This document shows positions 51,101 through 63,100 of a stretch of DNA of 64,000 nt, piece by piece (position 1 is the first letter of the stretch; each line of letters opens with the position of its first letter). The stretch comes from Arbacia lixula (taxonomy: Eukaryota > Echinodermata > Echinoidea > Arbacioida > Arbaciidae), in assembly GCA_963669155.1 (NCBI GenBank), contig OZ022577.1, positions 30,188,053-30,252,052 on the forward strand. Direction: 5' to 3'. Under the pieces are notes generated by a model. That model did not search any database. It worked only from the letters and a program-made list of their open reading frames with translations, and was not told where the DNA came from. Both the position numbers and the translations under genes were made by a program.

Positions 51101-54100
51101 CCAGTGCACACCGCGCATTCGTGCCGCACTTTCGCACCTATTCAGCTGTTTCATGCTCTAGTGCACACAGCACATTCGCGCCGAAATGCTCTATTCCTAT
51201 TGGCTGATTTCGGACACTCTCGGGTTATTTCGGATCCCTTCGGATCGCATAAATACTCGGCGCGCTCGTTAGTTTCTTTGAGTTATTCTCCGGATGACGG
51301 ACAGAGCACACTGCCCGAAATGTCGAGACTGATACTCCCTCTTTCAGATTTTGAAAGAAATCTATAGTTAGTTGCAGAATTGACTATAACTTTTCTACAC
51401 TTTTCTCATTTCCTTTTCTTTCTTTTCCTTCTTTTCTCTTTATCACTACTTTGTGACTAGTTCACAACTTTCATCAACACCCACCCTCTTCTTCTACCTC
51501 CATTCCATCCCATTTATTTTCGGTTTAAAACACCAAAAACTAAAGCTAAGAATAGTCTTGTGTAAGTGTTATAAAATATAAAAATTCACCTCTCCTTTTT
51601 CACTTTTCACTTTCCTTTCCTTTCTTCACCCCATAGGTGGGCCAATTATCAGAAAGAATACAACCACATGGTGTTACCGAAAGTTTTGCTATTTTCTTAA
51701 TAGTATTATTAGTAATTTGATTTTTATAGACACAGAAAAAGTCTGATTACTGTAAGCTTAGAGATCGTTGAGACAAAAATGTATTTGTGTTTTGAAAATT
51801 CTTCCTTCTTCCAATGAATCATGATAATTCACCTTTACTTTGGTGCAACAATGTACTCTTCATAACTCTTCATGCTTTTTATTGTTCTTGTGTGCCCGGT
51901 ATGAAAAGGAAAATAATGCCTTCATTAGGCTTCAAGTTTACAGGGTTAATAGAAAGATTAAGTGAGAACACTGTTTGAAATTAATTTTTATTAAAGGAGA
52001 TCCCGCAAGCACTTGTGCATCATCATTGAAAACAACAATTGTGCCTCCTGCCATACCCAGAAAGATTTAACTGCAAATGAGATCAAATGTAGGGTTGAAA
52101 TTCATAAAATGAAATAGAGAAATTACAGGAGATTTTAAAGATAAAGAGGTCCAATTGTACCTACTAGAAAGATAAGAAACAATAGAGTGGTATTACCTTA
52201 ATGCATGAACAGGGACTGATTCATGCATAGCCTCAATGTTCACAATCCAGAACAGAGGCTGAAAACTTCTTCTTGTTGAAGTCCAGGCTTTTTTAATAGA
52301 ATTGTCTGAAAGTTTTTTCACTAGCCCATCCAGCCTGATTAAAGATGGAAGAGATAGGAACATCCAACCTCTGAGTTGCTGACGTTGAAGCAGCCCTAGT
52401 AGAATAGGCCTTGTAGATGGCAACATCTATTCCTGCTAAAGCCAAAGTATTCTGGATCCATCTCAAAATTGTCTGTTTAGAAGTCTTCTTATGTGGCTTC
52501 TGGTTACTGATTAATAGGGATTTCTCTTGACCCCTCAGTGATTCTGTTTGACGAACATAATGTTTTAGATAATGAATAACACATAAACGCTTGTATTACT
52601 GGAAAGCTTCCAAAGTAAGAACACCTTTCATGTGACCTGGTCTATCTTGTTTCAAAAGGCCATCAAAACGAAAGGTAACAGCTCTATTCGTAAGTGTCAT
52701 TTTGTCCAAGTTCAACTACTGTTGCGACTGCACCCCTTGTGCTGAAATTAATGCTAATAATGTAACTAACTTGAAAGAAAGGAGTTTTATGTTGAGGCAT
52801 TTAGCTGGCAAAGTCTTATGCAAATAGCTCAAAACTAACTTTACATCCAAAATATGAGAGTATCTAGGTTTAGGCGAGCGGAGCTGCAAGGTTCCTTTCA
52901 CAAAGCTGTGCACTAGAGGGTGATTCCCCACTGTAAACGGCCCATCCAGGACTAAAAAAATTGACAGTGCACTCCTTGCAATGTTTATTGTACTATAGCG
53001 AGCTCCTTGCTCAAAGAGTTCAGTTAGAAATTCCAAGAGAATTTCCACAGACTTCAAATAATTGAAGTCTTTTCTGGAACAAAAGTTTTTCCATTTCCTG
53101 ATGTAAGTGCAATATTGCTGTTTCGTAGAGGCTCTTCACGATGACATGATGATCTCCATGGTCTTGTCGTTCAGTTGATTAAACGGTCAGTGGAGAACCT
53201 GCAACATAATATCAATACGATCCCACAGGGGGTGAGTCACATTAGAAACTGGTAGACTCCCCGAGTCATACTTTTGAGGAGAAGGAACCAAGGTTTTGAG
53301 GGCCACTTAGGAACAACAATTAAGACTGCTGCTTTATCTGCCATTACTTTCTGTAAGCAGCTAGGTATGAGGCAGAATGGTGGAAAAGCATAAAATTTCC
53401 ATTTCTTCTGTCCTATCCTCTTATTTTCCATCCAAACACTTCTTCATAGATGCATGATAGTTATATGTTCTTTTACTCTACATACTTTATATTTTTGTAT
53501 TATCAACAAACAAATCTAATGTTATTTTAATGTTCTTCCCCTTTTAACAGTGTTGATTCAATTCTGATCCCACTTTGACCTTATTCCCCCTTTCATAGAT
53601 GAGCATAAGGAGCAATGTTCAATTTCTCTACTTCCCTCCTATTTTAATTTGAGCCTTCTCTTCTCATATTATTAGTATTGTAAATATCATACAAAGAAGC
53701 TGGTCATTCCAACGTTCTCCCTCTTTGAACAGCTTTAATTCAATTCCAGTTCCACTATATCCTATTCCCCTTCTCCTAGATGAGCATAAGGAGCAAGGTT
53801 GGGACCAGCCTGTCGGAGGAGGACCGGTATCTGAGGCACGTGTATGGCCACACCCGTGTCCAGTCCCAGAGGACCACCCTCAGGGATGCTCCTTACCTCC
53901 ACTTTGCCAACCGCACGCCCACCAAGGCTAAGAAGATGGCTGCTCACCTTGCCTCTCCGGTTCGCCCCGTCTATGGTGAGTTTAAGGCTACTTCCACTAG
54001 CAGCAAAAATTCATGATATTTTTGCATTGCCAGCGAAAAATAAAAGTACCTACGACTCTGGAACTTTGGGACTTCGGAATGCTATTTTTCTAACATTTGT

Positions 54101-57100
54101 TTGAACAGTGTGATATTTTTTCATGATGTTTTCACAATGTTTTCACACAAAAATGTGATTTGCTTGGCAATTTTTGCCAGGTGACTCATGCATATCCCAC
54201 AAGTTCAAATGGCCTAGCAGACATGTGGCACACATGTGGTGCATGTGCACTATTACATTTTTACATTTATACTGAATTGAGGTGATAGTGAGCATGATTG
54301 TATAACTTTGTAAAGATGTTGTCCGGATACAATGTGTAATCGTACAGAAAGAAGACAAATGCAGGGACTTTTTTCTGCATATATTTCTCAAAGATGTATC
54401 AATCAATCTTATTTCTAAGGAGAGTGACAGCAAAACAAGAATTATATCATTTCTTGTCTCTTCACAAAATATTCACTTCTTCATTACGATTTTCATTGTC
54501 TCTATTATCACTGTCTGTCCAGAACAATCAAATGCCAGGACCCAGACAGAGCTGCCTGCCCAGAGGGGGGCAAGAACAGGTGGTTTATTCCAACCCTCCT
54601 CCACCCTCAATCCCCAGTACTTCTTCAACCCTTACACCAGCCATGCCCAACCAGACATAGGCGTGGCAACCACCAGCAGGCACCACCATCGCCGCCCCCC
54701 TCAGCAGGAGGGAGTGGGGGTGGCTACCCCCACCCATGGCCAGCTCATCCCTATGGCTATACCCCTCGGGCAGCCCAGGACAGGGGTGGGGCTCTCCCTG
54801 CCCATCACCATCACCAGTGGTGAAGGGGGTGGTGGAGTGGAAGCCAAGGGCAAGAGTAAAGAAAAGGAGGAGGGACAAAGAGAACCAACAACAAACGTGG
54901 CTGTAGTCAATGTTAGAGGCACAGATGGGGCTCCAAAACTGTCAGTACAGGTAATCACAAACTCATGCATATGTTTTGCTTCTTTCTTTCTTTTCTTTTC
55001 TTTTTTTTGGGGGGGGTTGGGGGGGTAGGAAGAGGTTCTTGTATTTCTAATTTTAAATCATTTGACAAATATCCTTCCATGTCAGTCGTTTATTGTACTG
55101 ACAACTGCAGCTACCAGAAATGGAATGTAGAATTATATTTGGGAACAATAGATACTTATCTTTAACAGGGAATTACATCAGATAACTTTTGTACTGACTG
55201 TAAAGAAATTTCAAAACTGATTGCCTTGGTGCAGAAGTTTTATATTTCTCTCTTTGAATCTTTCTTTCTGTATCTTTTCCTCTGTTTACCGCTGGCTATG
55301 TTATTCTCTCACAAATGATGATTTTCTATCCCTTTAATGTTATAGAATGATACAATGACAGCATAATAACAACAATGCAAGGCCATATAGAGAGCCATAG
55401 GGGATCAGGAATTCCAGTCGAAATAAGCAAGCATTCTTGTTACTACATAATTGCTTCATTAAAAGTGATAATGAATATTGTTCCATTACTCAACTGGATT
55501 GCAGAGACTGCCTAACATGGACATTGATTCCCTGCCTGCGACCCCTGCATCTGGCCCGACCCCTGCTCCTTCCAGTGAAAGGGTGTCTACCAACCCTCCA
55601 CCTCCACAAGGGCCAGAGCAACAGGTATGGTCAAGCCCTGAAATACCAGATTCATAGTTTAGTTATGCATACAAACAGAATGTGAAAAATACCATAAAGG
55701 CTATATGAATACTCTCCTGGCTAGGGAGTTCATGAATGAAAGAAAATCAGGCAGCCAAATCCACACTCGTCATCAGCAGCCAGGGTGTGGCAATGGTTTT
55801 CGAAGGTAGGTTCGTTTCTGAATTTGATGTAAGACAGTACATGTAAAACATCTGATCCTGGCTAAATGAATCCACAGACTAAACTGATTTTCTTGAAAAC
55901 AGAACGCGTAAGATGATGCTAAGATGTTTGTAGCCAATAGGTGCACGCTGCTAAGGTCCAGTATTACATCATGACTAAGACAATGACCATGTTTGGTCAT
56001 TCCTTCTCAAACAGATGTGGAATGAAGATTTCTGTGTGATGCTACATGCGGACCTCTCTGTATTTCTTCCTGTCCTTTGCCCTTTATATATATATACACA
56101 CACATACATGCATACATGCAAACGCACATACACACATACATGGACGAGGTCTCTTCCAACACATCCCCTCCACCTCAGCTTGATCAACATGTAAATGAAT
56201 ATCTTTGATAACATACCTTCAAGTTCATACAATTAATATGGATTGGGCTGGGTCATGCACTACTCTCAGAAAAAGGGTTAGCTACCGTATGTATCTCAAA
56301 TAGATAAAGGTATTAATGAGATCCATGTGTAACTAGTTAATTGCCTCTTTCTAATCTTTTTCTAATACTGAGAGGGAAAAAGAAATGTGAAATATCTTTC
56401 TCTATGACACTTGAAAGAATGTATTGTTTGAAATCCATGTGTTCATGTAGTTGCTTCAAATTTACAACTACCGTATCGACCGGCAGATAAGACGCCCCCG
56501 CACATAAGACGCACCTTGACTTTGAGCACGCAATTTGAAAAAAAAAAAAAAAATCGGGTCTCACGTACATGTATACACATGTATGGGACTATGCATTGTG
56601 TGACAACAATCAACATCCAACAACAAAATAGATGGCTTTGATAGCCTGACACAATAACGGTAATACGATCTCAATCACATCATCAGCATAATTACCAGTT
56701 CAAAGAAAGCACCAGAACTAGTATTTGTCAGAGATACCACAAAGAAACCGCTAGCTAGAAAGCTAAGCCCTAAGGTTAACCTCCGTTAGATCAGAGCCGC
56801 CATTGTTGCTTTGATCCGGCCTCGAGGTGGCGCTGTACACATTATCGTCCGCGGAGATTTTTTTTTTTTTATCTCCGGGGCCAAAAGGTGTACAGCGCCA
56901 CCTGGAGGCCGGATCAAAGCAACAATGGCGGCTCTGATCTAACGGAGGTTACCCTTAGGGCTTAGCTTTCTAGCTAGCGGTCTCTTTGAGGTGTCTCAGA
57001 CAAATACTAGTCCTGGTGCTTTCTTCGTACCTGTAATTATGCTGATGATGTGATTGAGATCGTATTACCGGTATTATGTCGGGCTATCAAAGCCATTTAT

Positions 57101-60100
57101 TTTGTTGTTAAATGTTGATTGTTGTCACACAATGCATAGTCCCATACATGTGTATACGTGTAAGTTTGAAAGACCCGACTTTTTCTAACGCCGTGTATAA
57201 GACGCACCCGGACTTTGGCGTGATTTTCAAGGGGAAAAACATGCGTCTTATACACCGAAAAATACGGTACATACATTAGGTTCTAGTCTTTAACTGTGTT
57301 GTTTGGTTCGGGGCTTGCAGAAAGGAAGATCTCAGGAAACTAGAAGCTATTGTGAAACGGGCCAGTAAAATAATTGGAGAAAGACGACATCTCAGGAAGG
57401 AATGTGAAGACAGAATCACTAAAAAGACTAATGAAATACTAGCCAGTGAAGATCACATTCTAAACGATTATTATACTTTCATGCGATCTGGAAGAAGGAT
57501 ATAAGGTCAACGAAATGTCGTACTAAACGTTACCTAGATTCTTTTGTTCCGTACTCAATTCGTATGTACAATGGTCAACAAAATAGTCCAGCGTGAGTGC
57601 AATATAAAGGGTGAATTGAGGGATGGGTAATGAAGGACGTGCGTGGGGGGGGGGGGGGGGGGGGGAAGGGGGAGGGGGGGGAGGGGGGGGGCAAACGAAT
57701 AGTTGTTTTGCTGCTTCTGCTGTTCTTGTGTTGTGACCATCTGATCACTTTTAAACCATTAAGGGTATCCAATCTATCGTTACCAGGTTAGCGAATCTGA
57801 TAATTTCAATGTTGTATAATCCATGGAAAAATAATGAGATCATATCACTATACCATTCTAGTCATATTATCAAATGTAATAAACTTTAATGACAATTTGC
57901 CCAATAAGTGCAATTATAATACTACTCCCTTAGTTATGCCGAGTTCACTTGAAATATTTGTAACGGTATATCCATGCATTTCACTATTTTAAAGGGACCT
58001 AATCAATATTTCACTGTACGAGAACTATTTAATTCAATTGTACATTAATATCACATTATTGCACGATAGTATGTATGATATAACACCAGTTTGTTTAATG
58101 TAAAACCTGCCATTATTTGTCATTTTACGTAAACCCATTGGTTTGACTTGGAAGGTTTATGTTTAATTTCACTGTTGTAGTACATTGTATGTATGATGTT
58201 GTCAATTAATCTGTAAAAATGAGTTTGTTTGTATTTTCAATGTTAGATATTTTTTACCATTTTTTATCATGTGAACAAAATGAATTTCCATATATGTATC
58301 TTTAAATGGACCAAATAAATACAATTTACAATTTACAATTTACAATTTCTTACCCATACCATGCATGGGTCACTCACATATTGGACTATCCTGTCACCTA
58401 CATTTGTTTTGTCTAGAATGAGCTCCTTTCGCAATTGAAGTTTTCAGAAAAACAAAGTTATTTTGCTATAGCGCCAGCTTATGTTCAGAGCTATACAGTC
58501 AATTTGTCTGGTATAAGCTCTTATTGCAAATACATGACTGTATGTTGATTTGACTACTCGGGGTTGCTTTGTCATGTGGAAAACAATGAGCTGACAGATG
58601 TAATGATTTTATTCGGTCAGAACACTGAACTTGAAAGTTGTCCTTTTCTTTTTCTTAGGATTTTCCTGTGCCAGGATTCATAGGGGAAGCGATTGGTGAA
58701 TCTGAGGTGAGATTTGAATGATGAGCCAACGATTGTTGAAGAATGTTCGAAATTGTTTGTGACAAAGCACAGTAAATATCATGGAGAACTTTTCAATTTT
58801 GCTTTTTTTTATGAAGCTGTCAAGTGATTCATAGCATGAATGTGTTTTGCACATGACACTGGGCAGGAAGTATTGATAACATTTTTAAATCCCTACAAAA
58901 GATAATGAATATAAGTTTATAATTGTATTCTTCTTCTCCACATCTATATTATCAATGTATAGATATTTCATAGTGACAGGTCACATTTGACATTGAGTTG
59001 GCTGTGGTAGATTGATGAATGAATATAACACAGAATCTATTCTCATTTTTCAGCCACCAGCTACAGATGAGCCAGCACCCTCAGAATTAAACCAGGGTAT
59101 CTCCATGCGGGGGATGCCCCCCTCTTGCGCCCCTTCCTCTTACCATGGGCCCCCTTTCCCTCCCCGGCAGCCCCCAGCTCAGCCCCCCTCCACCGTTCAG
59201 CCGTCATCGGACCAGCTAGCAGCGGGCATCAGACGGATGGAACTACTGCAGACCAGAGCAGTCGACTGGTGAGTTTAGGGGATCGTTTATGAAACCCATG
59301 CAGAGCTGCCTATTAGTATAGTTTTTCAATATTTGTGCTGAAAATTAATGTTGAATATTAAAGGTTGTAATGAACATTCTAACTTTTAGAACCATGTTTA
59401 TCTGTAGTTCTGTTTCATTCAATGAGGAAATACTGCTTTTTAGGCAAGAAAATAGTTTGATTAAGGTTAGGAATTTGGCATCTATGCCCATGCATAATAA
59501 CTAGGGCCCCATAGTATCTATTGCTTTACAATAGTGGTAACTTACAGTAAATGATTGCAACCATGGCAACATCTGATGAGCTTTGAGCATTGTGGATGGT
59601 GCCATGGAAGTTAGAATCTTTGTTGAGTTTTATGTAACGTAATCTAAGTTATGAATTTATTACTTCTAGGTAGTGATTCAATTTCAATACCCCAAAATGC
59701 CTCAAGAAGGTCTTGATCTATGGTAGGCCTTCAAGTCATCTGAGAGTCTCATTTTTAAGGAACTCTAGTAGTCTTCAATCTAAAATAGGTTAAAGATTGT
59801 CCGTCCCTTTTGCAAGCTTAAAATTTGAAATCGTGTATCACGATCGTAAATTGAAGAAAGTGTGATTCAAGACCATTTCTAAGAATAGGGACTTTTCGAT
59901 TGGGTGAACGAGAGTGATGTGACGCCTGGCGGCAGGCGTATGTCAACGCGTTTACTCCCTACGTTGAGCCGCTCCTGAAATGCGTTTCGATTTTGGGCGT
60001 CACGTCTAGTCAACGTAGTGACGTCATGGCCCCTGTTGCCCGCGTGGCAATCACTGATCTCTCCACTGGTTGCAATACGTATACGGGCGCGGTTAAAATG

Positions 60101-63100
60101 TATATGTGGGACTGTAGTGTGCATTTGCAACTTGCTAGACGACAGAGCAAACAGGTACCTGATAGGCTGTAGGTACGTCAGTGGTGCTCATGTTAAGTGA
60201 GAAGATGATGAACGTTCTGGTAATATAGCTATTTATATTTTGTTTAAAAAAATAAATGGAAAAATCGTTGAACTTCCCACTGATTTGCTGTAACTCAGCA
60301 TAATCTTTCTCCGGCACCGTCCATATCGAGAGGAGTATGACGTCATAGACAGCACGGGGATGAGCCCGGCGCGAGTGAATTGGGTGGTCGGTGAAATCCT
60401 GGGTAAACGTGTTGAGCCGAGGTGTCGACGTTAACGCATGCGCGGTGCGTAAAAGTGACGTCATTCACGGTGACGCCTGGCGTCACGTCCAAATCGAAAA
60501 GTCCCTATTATAGCATGTTGAAGCTTTCTGTATATGTAAAAAATTTCAGCCGTTAAATTTCAAACCGACTTTTTTCGTAGTACGAAAAAAGTATTAGTCT
60601 TTGTTACAGTATCTATGTTGTTATTATGCGTGTGTGAAATCCTAATTTTATGAGTAACTACGAAACGTTGGAGATGATTCCTTCCATAGAACATTTTTTT
60701 TTTCATAATGCGTTTTATAATTAAATAAACAGATTAATCAATAGAGCAGATATTTCAACACAAACTGCTAAGAGCCTGAGGTAAAGACTATTCATCAGAC
60801 GTTGTTTACGTGCATTATTTGAATTTTACACTACGTATCAGTTTCAAATTGTGAATATAGAGCTTGCTAACACTTCTCTATATGTTTTGCCAATGTTTCG
60901 ATAGTTTTGTGGTGATCTGAAAAAGGGACTGGCTGTCTTTAACTGTGTTGTCTGTCTGCCCCAGATTCGTTTACGCAATATCTTGAGAACTGTTCATGAG
61001 ATTTGCTTCTTACCTGTATGTAAATCATGAAATCAATGAACTGTGTAAAGTTGGGGTCAATTCTGACTGAGGTGAACTTTGCAAAAGATGTACTTTTTTA
61101 AGGATAAATACAATTCCAATAATCCAATTCCAACCAAACATGGTCCCTCCATGGAGATAGACTGATTACATTTTTGGTAAAATGTATATCGACTGCATGG
61201 CAGTTGATTTGCTCTAGTGTAGAAATGTAAGTTTTATTTTCGATTTTAGGAGTTTTGGAAGCTTATATTTAAACTGCCTCCTTTGTTTTACACCTGCATC
61301 TTTTAGGGTGGAGCAAGAGTTGATGGCCCGGCTGATCAGTGACATGTCTCGTAGGCCGACGCCCGTACCATCAGAAGCCACTCCCACTGAACGACGCCCA
61401 GTCAGTCCCTCGTCCTCCGATGATTCAGATGGTATTGGTAAGTGCATTATCCTGGGATTATTTTCTTAGGGGCCTTATAATGTAACACCTGCTCTTTATA
61501 CAAAGACTTCTGTCAAGGGAAGTCATAGATGTAACCGGGTCTGGAAATACTTCTCAAGTTGAATCCCTTCCAAGTAGCTTGCATGTCATTGCACTTGTCT
61601 GTTAATAACATCTGCCTTTTTACGAAAAAGAGAGTCAGATTCTCTTTTAGATAGGGTGGTGTACAGGATCGACTGTATATAGTAACCTGTGAGAAAAATC
61701 AACTTTTCTTTGATTATGGGCCTAACAAGTGATGAAGGGGTCGTCTCTCTTTATAGATGCAGGGTAGTACAATGAGGTATTTCTCACCCATAACTCAGGG
61801 TCCTAATGATCTACAAGGCACTGCAAGGCATTCATCCCTCCATTCTCCTGTTCCACCACTCCCCCTCCCCCTCCCCCCCCCCCCCCCCCACTCACACATA
61901 CTCACATACCTCCTTGTTTTGAATATGCATTGTGTTTCCAAAATATGTCAAGTCTTTGCGTGTTGCAGGTAATGCACGCAAATCCAATAAAGCAGCAGTT
62001 TGTCTGTTGAGCAAACAAAGGGTTCATCGCTATCATTCTACATGTTTCTTATCCTCCGTGACAGTGACTGCGCTGGGAGGAGGGGGCTTACAGCTGTTTG
62101 TGGATGCGGGTCAGCCCGTCGACCCTTCCCTGGTCTCCGCCCTGGTGGAACAGGTGTTGGAAGAGAAGATTGCTCTGTGCCTTGGGCAGCACCAGCGGGA
62201 GAGGTCGTCTGTCGCCATGCCAACGGATCAAGACCCCAGGCATCCCACTCCGCAACCTGTAAGCTTTTTCTTTTAATAGATGCCAGTGTTGAAGCTAAAG
62301 CTGAAGCCAAGCACTGACATTTAGGGTTGTATTCCATTGGTATTCTAAAACTGATGTAAAGTCAAAAACTGTTCCAACAGACCAATCACTGTTATGGATC
62401 ACAAAGAACCTCAGATAAAATGGAAGTTCATCTTCAGAATGTCACCTCAGATATTTGGGCTATGTTTCTTACTTTTGTGTGTGTCAATAGGCTATTTGAG
62501 GTCCATTATCATAATGTAATCAGGACTGTTTGTGTTTATGGCACTGAGAGCCTCTGACATGATGCTAACATCAAATTAGTTCAACTTGAATCTAAATATA
62601 GAATGCTGATGTTCTGTTTGAATAGCATGGGCATGAAGATCTTTTGCATTGCATAAGCTGACAATGTGTATGTGCAAAAGGATTGATCAATGGAAATGCT
62701 CATTATGGCAATTGTCATAGACATTCCCTTGTTTTTAGTAATAGGATAATGTTACTTTATTCAGAAAATGAGGACTTTGTGTGGGAAACTTGGATATATA
62801 TTCTACTTGTACCCTCACAGTGATTAAGATTGTACCTTGCAAAACCTTGCGTACTGCCTCTCCCTACTTTCTCTAAATTGTATTTTGTGCATATGAAATA
62901 TGCTCTGTGTCATTTAAATACTCTGTACATTTTCCCTAGGTGAACCAGCGCTCTCCTGTACGCACACCTGAGCCCACCCCTCCATCGTCCCCCATCGCCC
63001 CTCCCTCCAGGGACCCCTCCCCCACCCCTAGGGATCGCATCCTCACCCCTGAGCCCAGTGAGGCAGGGGAAGGGGGCGGGGCGACTTCTGGGGAGGCTGA

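Noticed and set aside
54585-54970. Long minus-strand frames opposite exon h
   Set aside because: They are antisense shadows of the GC-rich TALPID3 exon h, whose plus frame has matching splice phases and conserved motifs.
57555-57772. Minus-strand Pro-rich frames
   Set aside because: They read through the G-runs in a LINE 3' UTR; not a gene.
61932-62337. Frame starting at 61932 as a separate gene
   Set aside because: Only 62065-62258 is exon sequence; the upstream part contains the acceptor and intron, and joins in phase with exon l.
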